Positions 17,792-25,400 of a stretch of DNA of 64,000 nt are shown piece by piece; position 1 is the first letter of the stretch, and the number at the start of each line of letters is the position of its first letter. A program made the translations under genes and the position numbers. The notes under the pieces are model-generated. The model ran no database searches and had not been told where the DNA came from. It was given only the letters and a program-made list of their open reading frames with translations. This stretch comes from an uncultured Maribacter sp. (lineage in GTDB: Bacteria > Bacteroidota > Bacteroidia > Flavobacteriales > Flavobacteriaceae). The stretch lies in NCBI RefSeq assembly GCF_947500985.1, contig NZ_CANMTX010000001.1, forward strand, positions 620,001 to 684,000, given 5' to 3'.

Positions 17792-18265
17792 ATGACTATA
17801 AAACTTTTAGCTATTGGTAAAACTGATAGCTCTCAACTACAAGAACTCATTGAGGTATATCAAAAGCGATTACAGCATTATGTCAATTTTGAAATTGAAC
17901 TCATACCAGATTTAAAGAAGACCAAAAACTTATCTGAGGACCAGCAGAAAGATAAAGAAGGTGAACTTATTCTTAAGAGATTAGCACCTACAGATGTTTT
18001 AATTCTTTTTGATGAAAAAGGAAAACAGTATACTTCTGTTGAATTTTCAACCTTTTTACAAAAGAAGATGAATTCTGGTATTAAACAATTAGTTTTTTTA
18101 ATTGGTGGACCTTACGGCTTTAGCAATGAAATCTACTCTAAAGCGACTGGAAAAATAAGTTTATCGAAAATGACCTTTTCTCATCAAATGGTGCGCTTAT
18201 TTATAACCGAACAAGTTTATAGGGCATACACTATTTTAAAAAACGAACCATACCACCATCAATAA
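17792..18265 (+). CDS. rlmH: 23S rRNA (pseudouridine-1915-N3)-methyltransferase RlmH
   Basis: 157 residues, the exact family length, starting MTIKLLAIGKTD. SPOUT knot motifs: FLIGGPYGFSNEIY and LSKMTFSHQMVRLFITEQVYRAY near the end. It methylates Psi1915 in helix 69 of 23S rRNA as a dimer. The ATG at 17792 is chosen over the upstream TTG at 17774, which would add six residues not seen in relatives. Confidence 0.96.
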   Translation: MTIKLLAIGKTDSSQLQELIEVYQKRLQHYVNFEIELIPDLKKTKNLSEDQQKDKEGELILKRLAPTDVLILFDEKGKQYTSVEFSTFLQKKMNSGIKQLVFLIGGPYGFSNEIYSKATGKISLSKMTFSHQMVRLFITEQVYRAYTILKNEPYHHQ

Positions 18266-18289
18266 ATCAATAAGATCCTTTAAAACCTG

Positions 18290-19108
18290 CTAAGCCTGCT
18301 TTTCAAGTGATTTCACCATGTTTTCAGACACACCCTCCAAATCCGTAAGTTCTTCCATTAAAAAAGAAATGAGCTCTTCTTTATGCTCTACATTTTTTTC
18401 AATCTTGAGAACATGATTATAATTCTTTATATTTTTCATGTGAGAATTAAAAGCATGTGTTTGATGCCATGCAATTTCTTTTAATTTCTGATTCTGAATT
18501 GCCATCTTTTTTATAGATGGATTAATGAAAAAGAAAATCTCTATTATTAAAATCAATAAAGAAAACACTGCAAGTTCTAATTCTATAACCATTAACGTTT
18601 CAACATCTTCCTCTGATGCTTTTTGCAATTGCCCCACAATGGTATCCATAATTATTAAAAACTGATCTGCTGAAGTTGATAATTTTTCTAAATCAATAGA
18701 TTTTAATTGATTAAAATCATTAGTTGTTTCTAAAATAAAATTTAGATGTGGTTGTAATCTATCAAAGTTTTTTTGAATTTCTTCATTATCTAATTTTGGT
18801 ATTCCTGTCACATCATTACCTCTTTGCAACGAAATATTTGAATTAGAAAATTTATTCATCGCTAATCTTAATTTTCCATAATCACAATTGCCATACCTGC
18901 ATTCATAAACACTTTTTACAATTGACTGAGACAGCATTCTTTGCCTACCCGCCACATTAATTCTTAATGCATCCTGCCGCTGTCTAGCTAAGGAAAATTG
19001 TATTATAGACTGTATCACAATCGTCAATATAATTACAGTAAAAACCAATAGGTAGTAGTTATTAAAACTCTTACCAGATTTTAATTTCGATAAAATCTTT
19101 TTCCACAT
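18290..19108 (-). CDS. PilJ_N-type membrane sensor ending in a histidine-kinase-like dimerisation helix
   Basis: 272 residues from ATG 19108. Membrane helix at about 20-42, an extracytoplasmic PilJ/NarX-type sensor (INVAGRQRMLSQSIVKSVY, the P-box-like RMLSQ region), a second helix at about 173-197, then QKLKEIAWHQTHAFNSHMKN. The last part resembles the DHp helix start of Bacteroidota histidine kinases (EIAWIQSHxxRxP), including the His, but the usual Arg/Pro are missing. The protein ends about 50 residues later with no ATP-binding domain. Downstream is convergent rlmH, so no kinase domain follows. Likely a receptor with a phosphotransfer-only or degenerate DHp; partner unknown. Confidence 0.75.
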   Translation of the reverse strand: MWKKILSKLKSGKSFNNYYLLVFTVIILTIVIQSIIQFSLARQRQDALRINVAGRQRMLSQSIVKSVYECRYGNCDYGKLRLAMNKFSNSNISLQRGNDVTGIPKLDNEEIQKNFDRLQPHLNFILETTNDFNQLKSIDLEKLSTSADQFLIIMDTIVGQLQKASEEDVETLMVIELELAVFSLLILIIEIFFFINPSIKKMAIQNQKLKEIAWHQTHAFNSHMKNIKNYNHVLKIEKNVEHKEELISFLMEELTDLEGVSENMVKSLEKQA

Positions 19109-19201
19109 AATCAAAGATATTTCCTACAAAATGTAATTGTATAAATACCATAACCTTGTAGAATTAGAAATGTTGTAGTAAATAGTAAAAATTAAATAAA
19201 A

Positions 19202-19229
19202 AAAGTGCAAGTTCTTCAACTTGCACTTT
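19202..19229 (-). terminator. terminator after serB-serA
   Basis: A 12-bp perfect stem (AAAGTGCAAGTT/AACTTGCACTTT), loop CTTC, T run on the minus strand, 50 bases past the gene end. Confidence 0.85.
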
Positions 19230-19278
19230 CGATATAAAAGAATTTTTCTCCTACTGATTTCAACTGCTGTGCAGTAAT

Positions 19279-21171
19279 CTAATAAAGAACTCTAAATTTG
19301 ATAGTATTCTCAACTTTTCTTAAAGCCTTTATTACGTCTTTATTATACTCTTTATCTAAATCTGTAATAACGTAACCTACTTCATTATCAGTAGAAAGAT
19401 ATTGACTGTTGATATTTAACTCGTACTCAGCTAATACTTTATTTATTTTAGCCATAATACCCGGCACGTTCTTATGTATATGTAAGAATCGGTGCGATTT
19501 ATTCTGTTTTGGCAAACGAATATTTGGGAAATTAACGGCATCAACCGTATTACCTGAATTAATATAATCCATTATTTTATTAGGTACAAAATCTGCTATA
19601 TCGCGCTGTGCCTCTTCTGTACTACCACCAACATGCGGAGTCAAAATCACATTGGCAAAGCCTTGTAATTTTGTATGGAAATCTCCATTACTAGCAGGCT
19701 CATCCGGATAAACATCTATTGCAGCCCCACCAACATGACCATCTTTTAATCCTTCTGCAAGAGCATCAATATCAACCACAAAACCTCTAGAAAGGTTAAT
19801 TAACATAACACCTTTCTTCATTTGCTTTATTTCACGCTCACCAATGAAGTTTTTGTTTGCTTTATTATCATCTATGTGTAGTGTAACCACATCAGATACA
19901 TTTAATAAATCTTCTAACGAATTACATTTTACCGCATTACCCAAAGCTAATTTATCATCTACATCGTAGTAATAAACACGCATACCCATGGCTTCTGCCA
20001 AAACTGATAATTGCTTACCAATGTTACCATAACCAACAATACCCAAGTTTTTACCACGAACTTCTCTTGATCCAGCAGCCGTTTTTTGCCACTGCCCTTC
20101 ATGAATTTCTCTACTACGATCAAACACACTACGCATTAACATAATAATCTCACCAATAGCCAATTCTACTACAGATCTTGTATTACTATATGGGGCATTG
20201 AAAACTACAACACCTTTCTTCTTAGCAGTTTCTAAATCTATTTGGGTAGTACCAATACAAAAAGCACCTACTACCAATAATTTATCGGCAGCATCCAAAA
20301 CAGTTTGGGTAACTTGTGTTTTAGAGCGGATACCAAGCACGTGAACGCCCTTGATTTTTTCTAGCAGCTCTTCCTCAGACAAGCTATGTTTAATCAATTC
20401 AACGGAAAAACCGTCTTCTGACAAATTATCGAATGCAGCTGTGTGCACATTTTCTAATAATAGAACCTTAATTCTATTTTTTGGGTACGAGATATTTCTT
20501 GGCAATTTGTTCACAAATAAAAATTCATCTAAACTTGGTGTAACATAATCCGCATTACTAGCGGCTTTTTCTCTATGCACGTTTTCGGTATATGCAAAAA
20601 ACTTATGTGCAATACCTGCTTCGCGCATTACATAATCACTGTAACCATCTCCAATCACCTGAACTTCTCCGTCCAAATTCATTTGCTTCAAGCAATCAAT
20701 TTTGCCGTTATGCTGAGATAGCACGTTCTTTTCATCGAAACCGATGATATTCCCTTCTTCGTCGAATTTAAACGTATTTGCATACACTCGATCAGATGGT
20801 ATATTATATTCTTTGACAATAGGATCAATAAACTCTTTAAAACCACAGGATATTACATAAATATCATCTGCATACTTTTCAAAAAAATCTTTATTCGCAG
20901 CTATAGACTTAGATATTTTATTTCTAAGGTTATCTACCAATCCGTCTAAATCTTCCTTTTTGGCATGTAATAACTTTATTCGACGCTCTAAAGACTCAGT
21001 AAAGGAAATATCGCCATCTATTCCTAAATTGGTGATTTTCTGTATTTCTTTAATAACCTCGTCTTTGTTAGACCTTCCTTCTAAGGTCATTTCGGCAAGA
21101 ACATCTAATGCTTCTACCCTAGTCAACGTACTATCGAAATCAAAAACGTATTTTCTACTAGCTTCTACCAT
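19279..21171 (-). CDS. phosphoserine phosphatase-phosphoglycerate dehydrogenase fusion
   Basis: 630 residues with two enzymes of serine synthesis in one chain. Residues 1-215 form an HAD phosphatase: DFDST (Asp11/Asp13 region), ISCGF, and GDGYSDYVM as motif IV. From about 232 follows a D-3-phosphoglycerate dehydrogenase: NAD motif GIVGYGNIGKQL, catalytic Arg in RSKTQVT and INLSRG, and active His in LTPHVGGSTEEA. A C-terminal ACT-like domain (HKNVPGIMAKINKVLAEY) likely senses serine. The chain thus has the first and third steps; SerC would be separate. Known in some Bacteroidota; order is phosphatase first. Clean domain joint, no frameshift. Confidence 0.93.
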   Translation of the reverse strand: MVEASRKYVFDFDSTLTRVEALDVLAEMTLEGRSNKDEVIKEIQKITNLGIDGDISFTESLERRIKLLHAKKEDLDGLVDNLRNKISKSIAANKDFFEKYADDIYVISCGFKEFIDPIVKEYNIPSDRVYANTFKFDEEGNIIGFDEKNVLSQHNGKIDCLKQMNLDGEVQVIGDGYSDYVMREAGIAHKFFAYTENVHREKAASNADYVTPSLDEFLFVNKLPRNISYPKNRIKVLLLENVHTAAFDNLSEDGFSVELIKHSLSEEELLEKIKGVHVLGIRSKTQVTQTVLDAADKLLVVGAFCIGTTQIDLETAKKKGVVVFNAPYSNTRSVVELAIGEIIMLMRSVFDRSREIHEGQWQKTAAGSREVRGKNLGIVGYGNIGKQLSVLAEAMGMRVYYYDVDDKLALGNAVKCNSLEDLLNVSDVVTLHIDDNKANKNFIGEREIKQMKKGVMLINLSRGFVVDIDALAEGLKDGHVGGAAIDVYPDEPASNGDFHTKLQGFANVILTPHVGGSTEEAQRDIADFVPNKIMDYINSGNTVDAVNFPNIRLPKQNKSHRFLHIHKNVPGIMAKINKVLAEYELNINSQYLSTDNEVGYVITDLDKEYNKDVIKALRKVENTIKFRVLY

Positions 21172-21217
21172 TATTCTCTTTTGATTGGATAAGAATTTTT
21201 GTTATTAAAATAAGAAG

Positions 21218-21225
21218 CAAAAGTA
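21218..21225 (-). promoter_or_regulatory. -7 element of the serB-serA promoter
   Basis: TACTTTTG on the minus strand, 46 bases before the ATG. No -33 TTG at the expected place. Confidence 0.35.
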
Positions 21226-21311
21226 AAAATTTAATTTATCCTGATAAATGATATCCTGTAAATAAAACAAAAAGGTTATGTTATGATGCAAATTGACAAA
21301 ATGACAATCTT

Positions 21312-22100
21312 TTAATCTAAAAATTGAAGAACAGATAATGAGAAGCCTTCAGTCTTATAAGTGCCATTATGATCTCCTGGCACTCTTTTTAAACTGCCGT
21401 TTTTAAAGGTTTTACTTAATTCCTCTGCATTTCCATTGTCTGAATCTTGATCTCCACAAATTACTAATACATCAATTTTAATTTTATTTAAGTCATCTAT
21501 AGAAGTAATAGGTTGAAATTTTTGCTGCAAATGTAATGATCGTAAATCTGCATTTATTGATTTAGCATAGTCTACCGCACCTTTGGTTATCTCATTTACT
21601 TCGCCATCAAAAGCTTTTGCGAACATAATTCTTCTATCCCAATCGGCATTTGTAAAATCTATACCCATACCACCTAAAACTGCTTTCTCTATGCTTTCAT
21701 CTTTTGTCAGTAATTTTGCCAAAACAATACTTCCTCTTGAATAACCGACAGCTTTGTACTTCTCAATATTTAAATGATTCATCAACAACAACACATCTTT
21801 TACTTCGGCATTGTCTTTATACGCTTTTTCACTTTGAGGGTTATCTGAATCTCCATTACCACGTAAATCTGGAATGATTACGCGATAACCAGCGTTTAGC
21901 AACCCTTTCTTTAAAGCAGTTTTATCCCAAGATTTTCTAGAATTTATAAATCCGTGTAGTAATAATATCGCCTCTCCACTACCCTCATCCGTATAAGCGA
22001 TTTGTACGCCGTCAAATGATTCAAATTTGTTTGATTGGGAAATAGCTGTTTGAGATAAGATGACCAGCAACAAAAAGAATAAAAAATACCGTGATGACAT
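21312..22100 (-). CDS. exported alpha/beta hydrolase
   Basis: 262 residues with a signal peptide (ending ISQS). Alpha/beta-hydrolase marks: LLLHGFINSRKSW (oxyanion HG), GYSRGS nucleophile elbow with Ser, GDQDSDN (Asp) and GDHNGTY (His), a full catalytic triad. Substrate unknown. It lies 10 bases after the DUF3307 gene in the same direction, so it may be co-transcribed with satD-DUF3307. It may also be an unrelated passenger. Confidence 0.85.
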   Translation of the reverse strand: MSSRYFLFFLLLVILSQTAISQSNKFESFDGVQIAYTDEGSGEAILLLHGFINSRKSWDKTALKKGLLNAGYRVIIPDLRGNGDSDNPQSEKAYKDNAEVKDVLLLMNHLNIEKYKAVGYSRGSIVLAKLLTKDESIEKAVLGGMGIDFTNADWDRRIMFAKAFDGEVNEITKGAVDYAKSINADLRSLHLQQKFQPITSIDDLNKIKIDVLVICGDQDSDNGNAEELSKTFKNGSLKRVPGDHNGTYKTEGFSLSVLQFLD

Positions 22101-22110
22101 TATGCTTTAT

Positions 22111-22806
22111 TTAAGAGATATACAGAAGCCCCGCCAAGATTGCTAACCCAAAACTTACTAAAGTACCTATTAAAATATACTCTGTTAGTTTTCTATTATT
22201 GCGCTCTTTAAGATCATTGAATCTAAATACAGATTTTGCCGCTATTAATAAGCCAATAACTTCCCACCTGCCTATTACTATAAAAATTAAAACGAATAGT
22301 CGCTCTATCATACCAATATACTTACCCGCATTTGGTAGCGATTTATGATCTGTCTCGATTTGATTAGACATTCCCTCTAAAATCATCCCCATTATAATTG
22401 CCGCCGGATAGGTTACAAATACGATGGCAGTAACTAAATACCAGTCTAAATTTTCGAATAAAGATATAGTGTGAGTGTATAGATCTGTGTAAAAAGCACA
22501 GCAATATATGACTAGTATATGTAAGATTTGATCTATAAAAAACGGAATGCTTTTATTCTTAAATAAATCATTTGAATATAATTTCAATACATCAATGACA
22601 AAATGAGCTATGGTTACTATTAGAGCAATTTTCCATAAAGACAAATCCCAAAGAAAAAGCATGTACAAAGCAAAATGCAATAGTACATGCAGGTATAGAA
22701 ACTTAGATTTTATTTTATTCGATTGCTTGTGAAGCACCCATCTCGTAGGTTGTAACACAAAGTCTCCGATTAAATGAGCCAATACTAGTTTTATAAAAAT
22801 CAACAT
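22111..22806 (-). CDS. DUF3307 multi-pass membrane protein
   Basis: 231 residues with about five to six membrane helices. Polar residues recur within the helices: HLIGDFVLQ near residue 11, HFVIDVLKLYSND (about 83-95), FFIDQILHILV, and a C-terminal AAKSVFRFNDLKER. This His/Asp/Lys set fits DUF3307 and could form a membrane-embedded metal or catalytic site; that is inference. A 2-base gap to satD implies tight co-translation. Function unknown. Confidence 0.8.
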   Translation of the reverse strand: MLIFIKLVLAHLIGDFVLQPTRWVLHKQSNKIKSKFLYLHVLLHFALYMLFLWDLSLWKIALIVTIAHFVIDVLKLYSNDLFKNKSIPFFIDQILHILVIYCCAFYTDLYTHTISLFENLDWYLVTAIVFVTYPAAIIMGMILEGMSNQIETDHKSLPNAGKYIGMIERLFVLIFIVIGRWEVIGLLIAAKSVFRFNDLKERNNRKLTEYILIGTLVSFGLAILAGLLYIS

Positions 22807-22808
22807 AT

Positions 22809-23414
22809 TTATTTACTGGTAATTAATTCTTTGTAATATGACAATACATCTAAAACCAAATCTAATCTTGCTCTTTTTAAACGCTGACTTACGGCAGACT
22901 GTTTTATACCTAATTGTTGCGCAATTTCTTTTTGTGAATAATGCGGATAGTCTAATGACAATGTTACTATTTCTGCAGAAACAACACTCCAATCATCCAT
23001 AAAATCTAACGCTAAGCGTAACATTAAATTTAACGTTCGATCATTTTCAGCTTCTCCTGTTGCAATACTAAGATTTATTTTACTCTCTTTAAGTGTTTCA
23101 AAATTACGACCAGACCGCTGGTATGCAGGTCCGTTAGATTCGGTTACTCCCGTACCAATATAGGTTTCCAAACCTATACCGATCCCCATTCTCACATCCA
23201 AACCTTTTATGGTTTTAAGCATTGCTTTTATTCGTATGGCAGTAAACAAAGCATTTCTCTCTGTGACTTTCAATTGAAACTCATCGCCACGGTATATCTC
23301 CCAATTCATTGGTGAAGCACCAAATTGGTTAAAGTAATTCTTTAACAAATCAATCCATTGCGAGCTAGGATGATTTTCAGAATTAATAATATCTCCGGTA
23401 ATTATGGCTATCAT
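22809..23414 (-). CDS. SatD family protein with C-terminal HTH
   Basis: 201 residues. N-terminal AIITGDIINS (Asp8), then YRGDEFQ (Gly43-Asp44), VRMGIGIG (75-81) and SNGPAYQRSGRNFETL (about 93-108). These are in the order and spacing of the metal-binding strands and later loops of class III nucleotidyl cyclases, a link that I infer. The C-terminus has a helix-turn-helix (YSQKEIAQQLGIKQSAVSQR, about 156-175), like a sigma region 4 or regulator. SatD takes its name from the streptococcal sat operon and has no firm biochemical role known to me. It is co-translated with DUF3307. Direct repeats lie upstream. Confidence 0.75.
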   Translation of the reverse strand: MIAIITGDIINSENHPSSQWIDLLKNYFNQFGASPMNWEIYRGDEFQLKVTERNALFTAIRIKAMLKTIKGLDVRMGIGIGLETYIGTGVTESNGPAYQRSGRNFETLKESKINLSIATGEAENDRTLNLMLRLALDFMDDWSVVSAEIVTLSLDYPHYSQKEIAQQLGIKQSAVSQRLKRARLDLVLDVLSYYKELITSK

Positions 23415-23430
23415 GATTATTAGTTAAAAC

Positions 23431-23479
23431 GCTAATATATTAAATTATAAGCTAATTGATTAATATTTATCGATATTAA
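23431..23479. repeat. 20-bp-spaced direct repeats upstream of satD
   Basis: GCTAATATATTA at 23431-23442 and GCTAATTGATTA at 23451-23462 start exactly 20 bases apart, nearly two helical turns. The second is followed by an inverted repeat TTAATAT/ATATTAA (23460-23479). It lies in the 97-base gap before satD, whose product carries an HTH, so it may be an autoregulatory operator. AT-richness makes chance possible. Confidence 0.4.
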
Positions 23480-23511
23480 CGTAGTCATTAATACAGATAA
23501 ATAAAAATAAC

Positions 23512-23964
23512 TTAAAACCAACGCCTTGTTAATATACAATAATCTTTAAAAGAACGCCCAAATTTTTCTAAGAGAATTCGTTCTTCAGGTATAATTTGAA
23601 ATCGATTCATATACCCTACAAACCCTGCAGCGATCAGTGTATTGAAAGCATTTCCTAAAAAAACACCTAGAGCCAATAGCACAAGAAGCAGCGCCAAATA
23701 CATAGGATTTCGAGAAAACTTAAAAATTCCGCCAACAACTAAATTAGAAGCTTTATCTGGTTTTGTTGGATCTATGGTCGTACTTGCTCTTTTAAACTGA
23801 AACAATGCCAGTACGCCAATTATAATACCAATACCCACTAAAATTTTGACAAGCAACATTCTTCCATAAAAATCAAAATAACCTATCGGTAAAAATTCTG
23901 CCAATAGATACATCATCAATCCGAAACACAAAAACACTAAAGCCGGTGGTACTTTTAACTCCAT
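23512..23964 (-). CDS. membrane methyltransferase, ICMT/PEMT-like
   Basis: 150 residues with about four helices. The C-terminal FKFSRNPMYLALLLVLL and PEERILLEKFGRSFKDYC are the SAM-binding marks of the isoprenylcysteine carboxyl methyltransferase/phosphatidylethanolamine methyltransferase superfamily (RNPxY, EExxL...F). The bacterial substrate is unknown. It stands alone between satD (co-oriented) and divergent rdgB. Confidence 0.85.
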   Translation of the reverse strand: MELKVPPALVFLCFGLMMYLLAEFLPIGYFDFYGRMLLVKILVGIGIIIGVLALFQFKRASTTIDPTKPDKASNLVVGGIFKFSRNPMYLALLLVLLALGVFLGNAFNTLIAAGFVGYMNRFQIIPEERILLEKFGRSFKDYCILTRRWF

Positions 23965-23977
23965 TTTATAAAATTAC

Positions 23978-23985
23978 TACTTTTG
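23978..23985 (+). promoter_or_regulatory. -7 element of the rdgB promoter
   Basis: TACTTTTG (TAnnTTTG type) 38 bases before the rdgB ATG; no good -33. Confidence 0.35.
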
Positions 23986-24023
23986 TTGATGTAAATTGAC
24001 AAACTAGATTTCAAAATGTTCCC

Positions 24024-24608
24024 ATGAAGCTTGTATTTGCCACCCACAACGCAAACAAATTAAAAGAGATTCAGCAATTGGTACCATCATATATCGAGCT
24101 GGTTAGTTTAGATATGATTGGTTGTACTACCGATATACCTGAAACTGCTACCACCCTAGAGGGTAATGCAAGAATAAAAGCAGATTTTATAACAAATACG
24201 TATCAACTACCTTGCTTTGCAGATGACACGGGGCTCATTGTAGATTCTCTCAATGGTGAACCGGGCGTATATTCGGCAAGATATGCAGGTGCTGAAAACG
24301 ATTCAAACGCTAATATGGACAAACTATTAGCCAACTTAAGTGATATAAAGAATCGAAATGCTTATTTCAAAACCGTAATTGCCTTAAACTTACATGGTAA
24401 AACCCATATATTTGATGGAAGCATACACGGGGAAATTATAGAAACAAGAAAAGGAGATAACGGTTTTGGTTATGACCCTATATTTCAACCAAACGGTTAT
24501 AAAGAAACTTTTGCGCAATTGCCATTATCCCTTAAAAACGAAATAAGCCATAGAGCACTAGCATTTAAAAAATTGATTACCTACTTAAATAGTATTCATG
24601 ATAAATAA
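24024..24608 (+). CDS. rdgB: XTP/dITP pyrophosphatase (HAM1/RdgB)
   Basis: 194 residues. Start [53 protein letters not shown] and GFGYDPIF are the RdgB motifs. Hydrolyses non-canonical purine nucleoside triphosphates to monophosphates. Late SHRALAF is also typical. The end overlaps the next gene by 11 bases. Confidence 0.96.
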   Translation: MKLVFATHNANKLKEIQQLVPSYIELVSLDMIGCTTDIPETATTLEGNARIKADFITNTYQLPCFADDTGLIVDSLNGEPGVYSARYAGAENDSNANMDKLLANLSDIKNRNAYFKTVIALNLHGKTHIFDGSIHGEIIETRKGDNGFGYDPIFQPNGYKETFAQLPLSLKNEISHRALAFKKLITYLNSIHDK

Positions 24609-25242
24609 AAAAGATAACGGCGAAACAGTAGTCGTTTCAATTGCTTCAGAAAGAGCAGAAGCTATTGGCGGTGTACTAATTGCTTTATTTGCCGCGCTTA
24701 TGGCAATATCACAAATGGTAAATGGCGAATTAGAAGAAGAAATGATGATTGCCCACAACAATGTGGTAAGCTATTCTAGTTGGTACCAATCTAAAAGTAT
24801 TAAAGAAAGTTTGAAAGAAAGTGAACTTGACTACTTAAGCACTTTAGTTGAAAGCGGTATTGTTACAGAAGAAAACAGACCGGTAATTGAACAAAGAATA
24901 GCTATTGTAAAAGATAAAATAGTAAAGTACGAGTCAGAAAAAACAGAAATTCTACTAGGATCAGAACAAGTAGGCGAAGAAAACTGGGTTCAAGACATAG
25001 AGGGTGAAATGGGTATTATTACCGGAGTTAAACAGTGGGAAAAATTGACCAAAACCTATGATTACGCAACCAAAAAATTCGACTATGCATTACTATTTTA
25101 TCAAATTTGTATAGTACTTGGCGCCGTATGTATCATTATTTATGATAGCCCAACGCTACAAAAAGGGCTAATTGTGCTTATGATTATCTTTGGTATTACG
25201 GGCACTTTCCTATCTATATATGGCTATACGCTAGCTCCGTAG
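24598..25242 (+). CDS. DUF4337-like membrane protein
   Basis: 214 residues. Membrane helix at about 24-40, a long charged and partly helical middle (with [16 protein letters not shown]), then two C-terminal helices (about 165-182 and 190-210). This helix-soluble-two-helix plan fits DUF4337. Probably an inner-membrane protein; function unknown. It overlaps rdgB by 11 bases, so translation is coupled. Confidence 0.7.
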   Translation: MINKKDNGETVVVSIASERAEAIGGVLIALFAALMAISQMVNGELEEEMMIAHNNVVSYSSWYQSKSIKESLKESELDYLSTLVESGIVTEENRPVIEQRIAIVKDKIVKYESEKTEILLGSEQVGEENWVQDIEGEMGIITGVKQWEKLTKTYDYATKKFDYALLFYQICIVLGAVCIIIYDSPTLQKGLIVLMIIFGITGTFLSIYGYTLAP

Positions 25243-25283
25243 TATTACTTTCTAATAAATTATACTGATTCAATTATTAGCAG

Positions 25284-25291
25284 TACCTTTG
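25284..25291 (+). promoter_or_regulatory. possible promoter of the DEAD-box helicase gene with ~100-base leader
   Basis: TACCTTTG fits TAnnTTTG. If used, the mRNA would have a leader of about 100 bases, common for cold-induced RNA helicases. I saw no riboswitch pattern in the leader. Confidence 0.3.
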
Positions 25292-25400
25292 CCGCTTAAT
25301 TAACGCCGCTGGTATAGCATGTGTTGCCCTGAGTCTAAATAGGTTATATACGATAATCGCTCTATGCAACATTCATATTTGCGATTTAGTATACATATTT

